DNA from: Agromyces salentinus
GTDB taxonomy: Bacteria > Actinomycetota > Actinomycetes > Actinomycetales > Microbacteriaceae
DNA length: 64,000 nt
Direction of reading: 5' to 3'
Assembly (NCBI RefSeq): GCF_009749395.1
Contig: NZ_WBIR01000006.1
Coordinates: 1 to 64,000 of the forward strand
Shown: piece after piece, positions 1-8,360 of the stretch
How the letters are laid out: every line of letters starts with the position of its first letter
How positions within the stretch are numbered: the first letter of the stretch is position 1
Made by a program: the position numbers and the translations under genes
The notes under the pieces: model-generated
What the model was told of the DNA's origin: nothing
What the model saw: only the letters and a program-made list of their open reading frames with translations
Databases searched by the model: none

Positions 1-132
1 CGGCCGGAGTCAGCCGGGCATTAGCGTGAGACAAGAGAGACCTCCGTGCGTTCGAGCTGAAGAACTAGACAGCTCCAACTCGACCCCGGAGGTCTCTCCT
101 ACGTCAACAACGATCCGGGTCAGTACAGCTAG
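1..132. mobile_element. possible insertion-sequence end (remnant at window edge)
   Basis: An almost perfect 12-13 bp inverted repeat is present (AGAGAGACCTCCG at 34-46, CGGAGGTCTCTC at 87-98) with a 40-base interval. A short plus-strand frame from 61 ends GGLSYVNNDPGQYS and stops at 130-132, and the string GGGTCAGTACA at 117-127 resembles the TG...CA-type tip of IS3/IS481-class elements. The frame is closed upstream by TGA at 58-60, so no intact transposase is here. It may be a decayed end or the edge of an element outside the window. The identification is weak and rests on short motifs. Confidence 0.25.
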
Positions 133-1535
133 CGCGCCGCGTCGATGGCCGCGATGACCGCCGCCACGGCCTGCTCGAACCTGAGGTCGGGCGGCGCACC
201 GAAACCGACGACCATGGTGGGCGGGCGGCTCGATGCCGTCTCGCCGTCGGTCGCGTACGCCGCGAGGCCGTCGAAGCGCAGCCCGCGTTCGGCACCGGCT
301 TCCACGACCTCCGCCTCCCGCACGCCTTCCGGGAGCTCCAGGAGGCAGTGGATTCCGGCGACGAGTCCGAGCACCCGGGTATCGGGGGCCCCTACGGCGA
401 GCAGTTGCTCGAATCGTTCCCGCCGCGCGCGGTAGCGCCCGCGGAGGGTCCGTACGCTCCGGTCGTACCCCCCGGAGGCGATGAGCACGGCGAGCGCCGA
501 CTGCGTGAGCGCATCGGTGGCCGACCCGGAACGGCGACGCTGCGCGAGCACCTCGTCGCGGAGGCGCGGCGGCAGGACGCCCCATCCGATGCCCACCGCC
601 GGCGAGAGCGCCTTGCTGGCCGTGCCGCCGTAGACCGTGGAGTCGGGCGCGAGCGACTGGAACGCGCCGATCGACCGGCCGTCGAAGCGGAACTCGCCGT
701 CGTAGTCGTCCTCGATCACGAGGCCGCCGGTCGAGTCGGCCCACTCCGCCAACAGGGCCCTGCGCCGGGAGGAGAGCGGCACGCCCGTCGGGAACTGGTG
801 CGCCGGCGTGAGCAGCACCGCCTCGGCCCCGAGACCGTGGAGCCGGCTCACGTCGGCGCCCTCGGAGTCGACGGCGAGCGGGACCGGCTCGAGCCCGGCC
901 GCCGCGAACACCTCCCGGTGCGAGGCGTGTCCGTACGCCTCGACCGCGATCCGGCGGCGGCCGCGCGCCGCGATCGCCCGTGCGACGAGACCGAGCAGTT
1001 CGCCGAACCCGTGCGTGACGACCACGTCGTCGGCGTGCGCCCGCACGCCGCGAGCGCGGCCGAGGTACTCGGCGAGCGCGAGGCGCAGCGGTGCGACACC
1101 CTCGGGCGGCCCGTAGGCCAGGGCGGCGTTCGAGGCCTCGGCGAGGGCCTGGCGCATGGCGGCGAGCCAGGCCGAACGCGGGAACGCGGAGGCATCGGGC
1201 AGTCCGCCCCGGAGGTCCAGTTCGAATCGCGTCGATCGGTCCACGCGGGCCGGCGCCGGCCGAGAGGGCAGCGCCAGTTCGCGGACCCACGTGCCCGAGC
1301 CGACCCTCGCCTCGAGGCGACCCTCGGCGAGCAGGCGCTCGTAGACCTCGACCACGCTGTTGCGGGCGATGCCGAGATCGGCGGCGAGTGCGCGGGACGC
1401 CGGCAGGCGCGTGCCCGCGGCGAGCGTGCCGTCGTCGATCGCGGCCCGGAGCGCGCGCTCCAGGGAGTGCACCTTGCGTCGTGGGTCGAGCCGGAGGTGC
1501 AGGTCCAATCCGGAATTGGCCCAGTTCCGCGCCAT
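129..1535 (-). CDS. MocR/PdxR-type transcriptional regulator (GntR HTH fused to aminotransferase-like domain)
   Basis: The 468-residue protein has an N-terminal winged-helix GntR domain (about residues 18-82, containing LPASRALAADLGIARNSV) followed by a fold-type I aminotransferase-like domain. The probable PLP lysine is Lys308 in GTASKALSP, and VIEDDYDGEF carries the cofactor-contacting Asp and Tyr. In this family the aminotransferase part senses PLP or an amino compound rather than catalysing. The ATG at 1535 was chosen because the frame further upstream runs through the divergent gene. Regulators of this class usually control the divergently transcribed neighbour, here the AhpD-like gene 46 bases away; no pdxST genes are present, so a role in vitamin B6 synthesis is not supported locally. 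Confidence 0.9.
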   Translation of the reverse strand: MARNWANSGLDLHLRLDPRRKVHSLERALRAAIDDGTLAAGTRLPASRALAADLGIARNSVVEVYERLLAEGRLEARVGSGTWVRELALPSRPAPARVDRSTRFELDLRGGLPDASAFPRSAWLAAMRQALAEASNAALAYGPPEGVAPLRLALAEYLGRARGVRAHADDVVVTHGFGELLGLVARAIAARGRRRIAVEAYGHASHREVFAAAGLEPVPLAVDSEGADVSRLHGLGAEAVLLTPAHQFPTGVPLSSRRRALLAEWADSTGGLVIEDDYDGEFRFDGRSIGAFQSLAPDSTVYGGTASKALSPAVGIGWGVLPPRLRDEVLAQRRRSGSATDALTQSALAVLIASGGYDRSVRTLRGRYRARRERFEQLLAVGAPDTRVLGLVAGIHCLLELPEGVREAEVVEAGAERGLRFDGLAAYATDGETASSRPPTMVVGFGAPPDLRFEQAVAAVIAAIDAAR

Positions 1536-1581
1536 GCGAATGGACGTTACCAGCGCCCGCTGCCATTCGTAGCGTGGAGGC
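1536..1581. promoter_or_regulatory. divergent promoter region, MocR regulator / AhpD-like gene
   Basis: The plus strand has a -10-like TAGCGT at 1570-1575 followed by six bases (including GGAGG) and ATG at 1582, so the transcript would begin at or next to the start codon. On the minus strand TAACGT lies eight bases before the ATG at 1535. The 46-base gap leaves the two promoters overlapping, so one bound regulator could affect both. Confidence 0.5.
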
Positions 1582-2067
1582 ATGACCACGACGACCACCA
1601 TCACCCCCGCCCGCCGCCTCGACGTCGACGGCGTCGCGCCCGCCTTCACCCGGGCGGTCAGCGCCCTCGACGACGCGGCATCCGCCGAAGCAGACCGTGC
1701 CGGCATCGAGCAGGGCCTGCGCGACCTCATGAAGCTGCGGGCCTCGCAGCTCAACGGCTGCGCCTACTGCGTCGACCTGCACTCGCACGACGCGCGCGCC
1801 GCCGGGGAGTCCGACCAGCGGATCTTCGCCGTCGCCGTGTGGCCCGAGGCGAACTTCTTCACCGCGCGCGAGCGGGCCGCCCTCGCCCTCACGGACTCGG
1901 TGACCCGCCTGTCGGAGACGCATGTGCCCGACAGCGTGTGGAACGAGGCATCCGCCCACTTCGGGGACGACGAGCTCGCGGCCCTGCTCGCACTGCTCGT
2001 CTCGATCAACGCATGGAACGAGATCTCGGTCGCGACTCGCGGCTGGCGCGCGAAACTGCGCGGCTGA
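1582..2067 (+). CDS. carboxymuconolactone decarboxylase / AhpD-family peroxidase-like protein
   Basis: The 161-residue protein carries the AhpD core signature CAYCVDLHSHDA with Cys60, Cys63 and His67, the redox-active CxxC plus His of alkylhydroperoxidase AhpD. Proteins of this size reduce peroxides with a thiol donor, and the family also includes decarboxylases without redox role; the intact CxxC favours the former. It is cytosolic with no signal peptide. It is divergent from a MocR regulator that probably controls it. The true peroxide substrate cannot be told from sequence. Confidence 0.85.
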   Translation: MTTTTTITPARRLDVDGVAPAFTRAVSALDDAASAEADRAGIEQGLRDLMKLRASQLNGCAYCVDLHSHDARAAGESDQRIFAVAVWPEANFFTARERAALALTDSVTRLSETHVPDSVWNEASAHFGDDELAALLALLVSINAWNEISVATRGWRAKLRG

Positions 2068-2184
2068 CGCGGCGAATGCTCAGCTGAGCAGCAGCCCACG
2101 TCCAGTCGGCTCACACGCGCGCATGTGGGAGGATTGAACGTCCGCTCGGACGCATCCCCCCACCTTCGAGGAGCCATCGCTCGC

Positions 2185-3642
2185 ATGTGCGGCATTGTCG
2201 GAATCGTCTCGACCGAACCCGTCAACCAGCAGGTCTACGACAGCCTGCTCCTCCTGCAGCATCGCGGGCAGGACTCGACCGGCATCGCCACCGCCGACGG
2301 CCCCGTGTTCCACATGGCCAAGGCGCGCGGCCAGGTGCGCGAGGCGTTCCGCACGCGCGACATGCGCTCGCTCATGGGCAACATCGGCCTCGGCCACGTG
2401 CGCTACACGACGAAGGGCGCCGCCGAGCGCGAGGAGGAGGCCCAGCCGTTCTACGTGAACGCGCCGTACGGCATCATCCTCGTGCACAACGGCAACCTCA
2501 CGAACACGCGCGAGCTGAGTGAAGACCTCTTCCGCATCGACCGGCGGCACGTGAACTCCACGAGCGACACCGAGATGCTCCTGAACGTGCTGGCCACCGA
2601 GCTGCAGGGCCAGATCACCGGCCTCGACCTCGACCCCGATCAGGTCTTCGCCGCCGTCGAGCAGGTGCACGAGCGCGTCGAGGGCTCCTACGCGGTCATC
2701 GCGCTCATCGCCGGCCACGGCCTGCTCGCGTTCCGCGACCCGTTCGGCATCCGCCCGCTCATCCTCGGTCGGCGCCTCACCTCGAAGGGCAAGGAGGAGT
2801 GGATCGTCGCATCCGAGTCCCTCGTGCTCGAGAACGGCGACTACGAGATCGTGCGCGACGTGCTCCCGGGCGAGGCGATCTTCATCACGCTCGACGGGCA
2901 GATGATCTCGCGCCAGTGCGCGAAGAACCCGCGGCTCGTGCCCTGCTCCTTCGAGTACGTCTACCTCGCCCGGCCCGACTCGGTGATGAACGGCATCTCG
3001 GTCTACGAGTCGCGACTGCGCATGGGCGACCGCCTCGCCGACACCATCGCGCGGCACATGCCGCTCGGCGACGCCGACGTGGTCATGCCGATCCCCGACT
3101 CGTCGCGCCCGTCGGCCATGCAGGTCGCGCAGAAGCTCGGCATCGAATACCGCGAGGGCTTCTACAAGAACCGCTACGTCGGCCGCACGTTCATCATGCC
3201 CGGGCAGTCCGAGCGCAAGCGCTCGGTGCGCCAGAAGCTGAACGCGATGGGCACCGAGTTCCGGGGCAAGAACATCCTCATCGTCGACGACTCGATCGTG
3301 CGCGGCACGACCTCGCAGCAGATCGTGCAGATGGCCCGCGATGCCGGCGCCAACAAGGTGACCTTCGCCTCGGCCGCTCCCCCCGTGCGCTTCCCCCACG
3401 TCTACGGCATCAACATGCCGAGCCGTCAGGAGCTCATCGCGCACGGGCGCAAGATCCCCGAGATCGCCGCCGAGCTCCGCGCCGACCACATGATCTACCA
3501 GGAGGTCGCCGACCTGCAGGCGGCGATCACCGAGGGCACCTCCATCGATGCGCTCGACCTGTCGTGCTTCACGGGCGACTACGTCACCGGCACGGTCACC
3601 GAGGAGTACCTCTCCTGGGTGGAGCAGACCCAGCTCAGTTGA
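2185..3642 (+). CDS. purF: amidophosphoribosyltransferase
   Basis: First committed enzyme of purine synthesis, converting PRPP and glutamine to phosphoribosylamine. The ATG at 2185 was chosen over an upstream in-frame start at 2125 because it places the catalytic cysteine at position 2 (MCGIVGIV), which the N-terminal nucleophile glutaminase domain requires once Met is removed. The phosphoribosyltransferase domain has the PRPP loop ILIVDDSIVRGTTS at about residues 364-377. The length of 485 residues is normal. purM, the usual next gene in actinobacteria, does not follow; a strong hairpin at 3691-3720 ends the unit. Confidence 0.97.
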   Translation: MCGIVGIVSTEPVNQQVYDSLLLLQHRGQDSTGIATADGPVFHMAKARGQVREAFRTRDMRSLMGNIGLGHVRYTTKGAAEREEEAQPFYVNAPYGIILVHNGNLTNTRELSEDLFRIDRRHVNSTSDTEMLLNVLATELQGQITGLDLDPDQVFAAVEQVHERVEGSYAVIALIAGHGLLAFRDPFGIRPLILGRRLTSKGKEEWIVASESLVLENGDYEIVRDVLPGEAIFITLDGQMISRQCAKNPRLVPCSFEYVYLARPDSVMNGISVYESRLRMGDRLADTIARHMPLGDADVVMPIPDSSRPSAMQVAQKLGIEYREGFYKNRYVGRTFIMPGQSERKRSVRQKLNAMGTEFRGKNILIVDDSIVRGTTSQQIVQMARDAGANKVTFASAAPPVRFPHVYGINMPSRQELIAHGRKIPEIAAELRADHMIYQEVADLQAAITEGTSIDALDLSCFTGDYVTGTVTEEYLSWVEQTQLS

Positions 3643-3690
3643 TCGGCGATCGGCACGCGACATCCGGATGCCGCGTGCCGATCACGCACG

Positions 3691-3720
3691 AAGGGCCGCC
3701 CCGTGTTCGGGGCGGCCCTT
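3691..3720. terminator. bidirectional hairpin terminator after purF
   Basis: A perfect 12-bp stem AAGGGCCGCCCC / GGGGCGGCCCTT encloses a six-base loop (3703-3708). It lies between the convergent ends of purF and the membrane-protein gene at 3741. The A and T runs at the stem base could give weak intrinsic termination in both directions. Confidence 0.75.
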
Positions 3721-3740
3721 CGGCATGTGCGGGGCGAGCG

Positions 3741-4184
3741 CTACGGCGTCTCGTCGGCGCGGTGCGCGACCTCGTGCTCGACGGCGACGGATGCCGCGCG
3801 CTTGGCCAGCGACCGGTCGAACGCGAGCGCGACGACGGCGCCGATCGCGAGCCCGACCGAGCCGAAGATGAGCAGGAGGAACCCGAAGACCTGACCGCTG
3901 TCGAAGCCGAGCTGCTGCTGGAGCATCGTCGGGTTGGGCGTGAACGAGAGCGTGAGCACGAGGGCGACGACCGCGCCGAGCGCAGCCCCGAGGGTCATGA
4001 AGCGGCCGTACCTCGGCGCGCGGCGCACCGTCACCGTGTCGCTCGTGACCTCGGTCTCGATGACGGACTCGACGACGGGTTCGGATGCCGCGGCCTGCAC
4101 GGGTTCGGCCTGCACGGGCACGACGGCGGCCTCGTTCGCCTCGCGGGGGGTGGGGGTGTCGCTCACCCCTCCATTGTCGCGCAT
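3741..4184 (-). CDS. two-TM membrane protein of unknown function
   Basis: The frame encodes about 147 residues: a Pro/Glu/Val-rich soluble N-terminal half, then two hydrophobic segments (FMTLGAALGAVVALVLTLSF and VFGFLLLIFGSVGLAIGAVV) and a short charged tail. The ATG at 4184 is used; a GTG at 4166 is equally possible, with GGAGG just before it. Similar small proteins sit beside purF in related Microbacteriaceae, from memory of the family rather than a search. No catalytic motif is visible and no function is assigned. Confidence 0.7.
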   Translation of the reverse strand: MRDNGGVSDTPTPREANEAAVVPVQAEPVQAAASEPVVESVIETEVTSDTVTVRRAPRYGRFMTLGAALGAVVALVLTLSFTPNPTMLQQQLGFDSGQVFGFLLLIFGSVGLAIGAVVALAFDRSLAKRAASVAVEHEVAHRADETP

Positions 4185-4229
4185 GTGCCTGAATGCCCGG
4201 CGCGAGCCCTGGACGGCCACGGCCTCAGG

Positions 4230-4613
4230 TCAGCGCACGATCGGCAGCAACCCGGCGAGGTCGGCGCGCTGGCCAGAGGCGTGCACGCGCCCGGCCGTGC
4301 GGGCGTCGGCCCACGACAGCTGCCCCGTGGCGAGGGCGAGCCAGGTCGAGGCATCCGTCTCGATGACGTTGGGCGGGGTGCCGCGGGTGTGCTTTGGCCC
4401 CTCGACGCACTGCACCGCGCCGAACGGCGGGACGCGCACCTCGACGGTGCCGCCGGGCGCCTGCTCGGCGAGCAGCTGCAGCGAGTACCGCACCGCGAGC
4501 GCGAGCGTCGAGCGATCGACGGATGCCGCGGCTTCCGCCCCTCCGGCCGTCAGCGATCGCACGACCTCGACCGCCGCCCGCCCGACGTCGTCGCCGATCC
4601 TCACCCGTGCCAT
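4230..4613 (-). CDS. sterol-carrier-fold (SCP_3-like) protein
   Basis: A 127-residue cytosolic protein starting MARVRIGDD, with GGTVEVRVPPFGAVQCVEGPKHTRGTPP in the middle (about residues 52-79) and a C-terminal segment rich in small residues. The pattern (beta-rich core, PPxVIETDASTWLALATG motif) fits the small actinobacterial proteins of the SCP/maleylpyruvate isomerase C-terminal fold. The ATG at 4613 was chosen because GGAG lies about ten bases upstream; 4622 would place it only one base away. It lies between lspA and the membrane gene on the same strand. Ligand and function are unknown. Confidence 0.75.
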   Translation of the reverse strand: MARVRIGDDVGRAAVEVVRSLTAGGAEAAASVDRSTLALAVRYSLQLLAEQAPGGTVEVRVPPFGAVQCVEGPKHTRGTPPNVIETDASTWLALATGQLSWADARTAGRVHASGQRADLAGLLPIVR

Positions 4614-4672
4614 GCCGTCCATTCTCCCATCGGCGACGCAGGGTCGGCCCGCCGGGGTCGACGTGCGAACGG

Positions 4673-5242
4673 TCAGGAGGCGGAGCGGCCGCCCTTCGGC
4701 GAGACGCCGGCGAACGAGAGGACCAGGATCATGACCGCGCCGGCGAAGATCGCGATGTCGGCGACGTTGCCGACGAACCAGTCGCCGTAGCCGATGAAGT
4801 CCACGACGTGGCCGCGGGCGAAGCCCGGCTCGCGGAACAGGCGGTCGCCGAGGTGGGTCACCGCACCGCCGAGCAGGAGCCCGAGAGCGATCGTCCACGC
4901 GACCGATCGCACGCGCCAGGCGTACCAGGCCACCGCGACCACACCGACCGCCGCGAGGATCGCGAACACCCACGTGAACTCGGTGCCGATCGAGAACGCC
5001 GCACCCGGGTTGTAGACGAGCACGAAGCGGATGAGGTCGCCGATGACGGGCACGACCCGCCCGTCGCCGAGCTCCGCCTCGGCCCACCACTTGCTGCCCT
5101 GGTCGAGCAGCACGATGACGGCGGCGATCGCGAGCACCCAGCCGAAGAGCCGGGGTCGCTCAGCGGCGGGATCGGTGCTCGCCGCGTCGGCGCGATCGGG
5201 CGCGCCCTCGGGGCCGGTGCTGTCTTGGCTCACGGGCACCAT
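4673..5242 (-). CDS. lspA: lipoprotein signal peptidase II
   Basis: The 189-residue membrane aspartyl protease cleaves the signal peptide of prolipoproteins ahead of the lipidated cysteine. Four hydrophobic spans are visible. The family signatures NPGAAFS, GDRLF and the catalytic-region pair [20 protein letters not shown] are present, with one Asp in each of VVDF and NVAD. An N-terminal extension of about 40 residues rich in Asp, Ala and Pro precedes the first span, as in other actinobacterial LspA. GTG at 5233 is an alternative start. It is divergent from purD; the lipoprotein PhnD encoded at 49993-50922 would be a client. Confidence 0.93.
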   Translation of the reverse strand: MVPVSQDSTGPEGAPDRADAASTDPAAERPRLFGWVLAIAAVIVLLDQGSKWWAEAELGDGRVVPVIGDLIRFVLVYNPGAAFSIGTEFTWVFAILAAVGVVAVAWYAWRVRSVAWTIALGLLLGGAVTHLGDRLFREPGFARGHVVDFIGYGDWFVGNVADIAIFAGAVMILVLSFAGVSPKGGRSAS

Positions 5243-5318
5243 TCTCGCAGCCGGGCACCCCGGCCGGAGCGAGGTCTCCGACGACCGCTCGGGGCATGAT
5301 CGCCGAGGCTCGACGGGG

Positions 5319-5331
5319 TACCCTGAACCGG
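5319..5331 (+). promoter_or_regulatory. leaderless promoter of purD
   Basis: TACCCT at 5319-5324 is followed by exactly six bases and the GTG start at 5331, placing the transcription start at or next to the codon. No ribosome binding site is present upstream, which fits a leaderless message. Confidence 0.55.
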
Positions 5332-6638
5332 TGAGAATCCTCATCCTCGGTTCGGGCGCGCGCGAGCACGCCATCATCCTCGCGCTCCTCGAAGAGGAGG
5401 CCGGACACGAGATCATCGCCGCACCGGGCAACGCCGGCATCGCAGCATCCGCGACCTCGTCGGCCCGCGGCAGCGTCACGACGATCGCCCTCGACCCGAC
5501 GGATCCCACCATCGTCACGGCGTACGCCCTCGACAACGCCATCGACCTCGTCGTCATCGGCCCCGAGGCGCCGCTCGTCGCGGGCGTGGCCGACGCGCTG
5601 CGCCGCCGTGGCGTTCCCGTGTTCGGCCCGGGCAAGGCGGCCGCGGCGCTCGAGGGCTCGAAGACCTTCGCCAAGCGTGTCATGGAGGCCGCGAACGTGC
5701 CGACGGGCCGCGCCCGACTGGCCGAGCACCTCGCCGACGTCGAGGCCGCGATCGACGAGTACGGCGCGCCCTACGTCGTGAAGGCCGACGGCCTCGCCGC
5801 GGGCAAGGGCGTCCTCGTCACCGAGGACCGCGACGCGGCGCTCGCACATGCGACCCACTACCTGCAGCAGGGGCCGGTGCTCGTCGAGGAGTTCCTCGAC
5901 GGCCAGGAGGTCTCGCTGTTCCTGCTCGCCGACGGCACGAACGTGCTGCCGCTCTCACCCGCGCAGGACTACAAGCGGCTCCGCGACGGCGACCAGGGCC
6001 CGAACACCGGCGGCATGGGCGCGTACTCGCCGCTGCCCTGGCTCGACGCCGACTTCGGCAGCGAGGATGCCTTCGTCGACGAGGTCATCCGCACGATCGC
6101 GCTGCCGACCGTGAAGCAGCTCGCCGACGAGCAGACCCCCTTCATCGGCCTGCTCTACGCGGGACTGATCCTCACGACCCGCGGCATCCGCGTCATCGAG
6201 TTCAACGCCCGCTTCGGCGACCCCGAGACGCAGGTCGTGCTGCCGCGCCTCGAGACCCCGCTCTCCGGGCTCCTCCTCGCGGCCGCGAGCGGCGGGCTCG
6301 GCGAGCTGCCCCGCCCCGTGTTCCGGCCGGATGCCGCGGTCACGGTCGTGCTCGCGAGCGAGGGGTATCCCGAGGCGCCCGAGACCGGCCGCGTCATCGA
6401 GGGACTCGACGCCGCGGCATCCGTGCCCGGCGTGCACATCGCGCACGCGGCGACCGCCGTGGGCGCCGCGGTCGACGGCGCGTCACCGCTCGTCGCGACC
6501 GGCGGGCGGGTGCTGAACGTCGTCGCCGTGGGCGACGACTTCGGCGACGCACGCCGCCGCGCGTACGAGGCCCTCGGCCACCTCCGCCTCGAGGGCGGCC
6601 AGTACCGCACCGACATCGCCGCGCGCGTCGCGGAGTGA
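5331..6638 (+). CDS. purD: phosphoribosylamine-glycine ligase (GAR synthetase)
   Basis: Second step of purine synthesis: ligation of glycine to phosphoribosylamine with ATP. The 435-residue protein opens [15 protein letters not shown], the standard PurD N-terminus, which fixes the GTG start at 5331. The ATP-grasp core shows [13 protein letters not shown], the metal-binding [10 protein letters not shown] and the conserved [12 protein letters not shown]. The length is normal. The stop codon overlaps the GTG start of purC by four bases, so the two are translationally coupled. Confidence 0.97.
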   Translation: MRILILGSGAREHAIILALLEEEAGHEIIAAPGNAGIAASATSSARGSVTTIALDPTDPTIVTAYALDNAIDLVVIGPEAPLVAGVADALRRRGVPVFGPGKAAAALEGSKTFAKRVMEAANVPTGRARLAEHLADVEAAIDEYGAPYVVKADGLAAGKGVLVTEDRDAALAHATHYLQQGPVLVEEFLDGQEVSLFLLADGTNVLPLSPAQDYKRLRDGDQGPNTGGMGAYSPLPWLDADFGSEDAFVDEVIRTIALPTVKQLADEQTPFIGLLYAGLILTTRGIRVIEFNARFGDPETQVVLPRLETPLSGLLLAAASGGLGELPRPVFRPDAAVTVVLASEGYPEAPETGRVIEGLDAAASVPGVHIAHAATAVGAAVDGASPLVATGGRVLNVVAVGDDFGDARRRAYEALGHLRLEGGQYRTDIAARVAE

Positions 6639-7597
6639 GTGAGCGACCGATGAACGAGCAGGAACACCCCGGCTGGACCCACGTCTACTCCGGCAAGGTG
6701 CGCGACCTGTACGTGCCGACCTCGCTCCTCGTCGACGACGACTCCTGGACCGGCGATCCGCTCCGGCTGTCGCCGGTCGTGCTCGTGGTCGCGAGCGACC
6801 GGGTCAGCGCGTTCGACCAGGTGCTCGAGCCGGCGATCCCCGGCAAGGGCGCGATGCTGACCGAGCTCACCCGGTGGTGGTTCGAGCAGCTGCCCGACAT
6901 TCCGAACCACCTCGCCTACCCCGAGGACGATCGGCTCGAGTCGCTCGACCTCCCCGAGGTGCCCGCCGTGCTCGCCGACCGTGCGACGCTCTGCCGCACG
7001 CTCGACATGTTCCCCATCGAGTGCGTGGTCCGCGGCTTCATCACGGGCGGCGGCTGGAAGGAGTACCAGGCGACGGGCGCCATCGGCGGCATCCCCATGC
7101 CCGAGGGGCTCTCCAACGGCGACCCCCTGCCCGAGCCGATCTTCACCCCGGCCTGGAAGGCGCCGATGGGCGAGCACGACGAGAACATCTCGTACGAGCG
7201 CACGGTCGAGATCGTGGGCGAGACCGTCGCCGCGCAGCTGCGCGAGCTCTCGCTCGAGATCTTCGCGCGGGCGTCGGTGCTCGCCGAGGCCCGCGGGCTC
7301 GTGCTCGCCGACACGAAGTTCGAGTTCGGCGCCGACCGGGCGACGGGCATCGTGACGCTCGCCGATGAGGTGCTCACGAGCGATTCGAGCCGGTACTGGG
7401 ATGCCGCGACCTACGCCACGGCCGCGACGCCCGAGCAGCGCATGGCGAGCTTCGACAAGCAGATCGTGCGCGACTGGCTCGCCGCGAACTGGGACCAGGA
7501 CGACACCGAGGTTCCGCCGACGCTGCCGCACGAGATCGTGGAGCAGACCGCGGCGAAGTACCGCGAGCTGCTCGATCGGCTGACCACCGGCGCCTGA
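6635..7597 (+). CDS. purC: phosphoribosylaminoimidazole-succinocarboxamide synthase
   Basis: SAICAR synthase, joining aspartate to CAIR in purine synthesis. The 320-residue protein contains SGKVRDLY (nucleotide-binding strand pair), [34 protein letters not shown] and DTKFEFG, all diagnostic. The GTG at 6635 overlaps the purD stop (GTGA); an ATG at 6650 would remove five residues and is also possible. It is the last gene of the purD-purC unit and is followed by a GC-rich hairpin at 7620-7639. Confidence 0.97.
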   Translation: MSERPMNEQEHPGWTHVYSGKVRDLYVPTSLLVDDDSWTGDPLRLSPVVLVVASDRVSAFDQVLEPAIPGKGAMLTELTRWWFEQLPDIPNHLAYPEDDRLESLDLPEVPAVLADRATLCRTLDMFPIECVVRGFITGGGWKEYQATGAIGGIPMPEGLSNGDPLPEPIFTPAWKAPMGEHDENISYERTVEIVGETVAAQLRELSLEIFARASVLAEARGLVLADTKFEFGADRATGIVTLADEVLTSDSSRYWDAATYATAATPEQRMASFDKQIVRDWLAANWDQDDTEVPPTLPHEIVEQTAAKYRELLDRLTTGA

Positions 7598-7619
7598 CGG
7601 CCATCGTCGACGGCCGACC

Positions 7620-7639
7620 GCCGGCGCCTGTGCGCCGGC
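7620..7639. terminator. hairpin after purC
   Basis: An 8-bp perfect stem GCCGGCGC / GCGCCGGC with a four-base loop sits 22 bases past the purC stop, between convergent genes. It has no T-run, as is common in very high-GC genomes. Confidence 0.5.
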
Positions 7640-7681
7640 CGCGCCGCGGCATCCGCTCGCCTGCGAGGCGATGACGAGGAA

Positions 7682-8209
7682 CTACGAGGCGATGGCCTTG
7701 GCGATCTTGTCGCCGCCCTCGCTGATCGCCTTCTCGAGCGCCTCGTAGTCGTCGCGGTCGATCGCCTTGTCGACCTTCTTGACGGCCTTGCCGAGCGCCG
7801 CGTCGATGCGGTCGAGGTACCGGTCGTCGAGGACGGCCACGATGGCCGACGAGCCCTTCGGCAGGTACTCCTCGAGTTCGAGGCCGACCTTCTTCTCGTC
7901 GCGCTTCTTCGCGATCGCGCCGGAGATCGCGCCGACGCCGGCGCCGATGGCCGTCGCCGCGAGCAGCGGTGGCGCGAAGAGCCCGACGACGAGGCCCGCG
8001 GCACCGCCGATCCAGGTGCCTGCGGCGACCTGGCCCGTGCCGTGCTCGTCGACGGCGACCCTGCCGTCCTCGCCACGGCGCATCACGACCGAGGACACGA
8101 CCTCGAGATCAGATGACGCCTCGGCATCCTTGAGCGACCGGTACTGGTCGGTGGCCGTCGCATCGTCGTCGTAGGTCGCGACGTACAGCACCAGGTTGTC
8201 CATGCCCAT
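7682..8209 (-). CDS. DUF1269-type membrane-associated protein
   Basis: The 175-residue protein starts MGMDNLVLYVATYDD, with AGGGGGA five bases upstream of the ATG at 8209. An N-terminal alpha/beta domain is followed by a glycine- and alanine-rich hydrophobic hairpin (WIGGAAGLVVGLFAPPLLAATAIGAG, about residues 66-92) and a helical C-terminus rich in Lys and Asp. This layout matches DUF1269 proteins, which are often stress-related in actinobacteria. A -10-like TAAGGT lies at 8269-8264 on its strand, giving a leader of roughly 50 bases. Function is unknown. Confidence 0.75.
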   Translation of the reverse strand: MGMDNLVLYVATYDDDATATDQYRSLKDAEASSDLEVVSSVVMRRGEDGRVAVDEHGTGQVAAGTWIGGAAGLVVGLFAPPLLAATAIGAGVGAISGAIAKKRDEKKVGLELEEYLPKGSSAIVAVLDDRYLDRIDAALGKAVKKVDKAIDRDDYEALEKAISEGGDKIAKAIAS

Positions 8210-8338
8210 GAGTTCCCCCTCTGAATGGGCTCCCGTACTGCCCCCGAGAGCCGACGTGCCTCAACCTTAGGGACTGCGGCGACACGTCGACAAGGTGGAT
8301 TGCGGCTGCCTTCGGAATAGCGGCCGAGCCCTCGGGGT

Positions 8339-8360
8339 TATGATTAGTTGTGCTTACAAC
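8339..8360 (+). promoter_or_regulatory. leaderless promoter with overlapping operator-like palindrome (dioxygenase gene)
   Basis: TATGAT at 8339-8344 ends five bases before the GTG at 8350. GTTGT (8347-8351) and ACAAC (8356-8360) form an inverted repeat spanning the predicted transcription start and first codons. A repressor bound here would block initiation directly. MarR-type regulators use sites of this kind, but no MarR gene is in the window. Confidence 0.45.

Noticed and set aside
2080..3663. Long minus-strand open frame (527 codons) opposite purF
   Set aside because: Its sequence is His/Arg/Asp/Val-rich and matches no family; it is the mirror frame of a clear purF in very GC-rich DNA.
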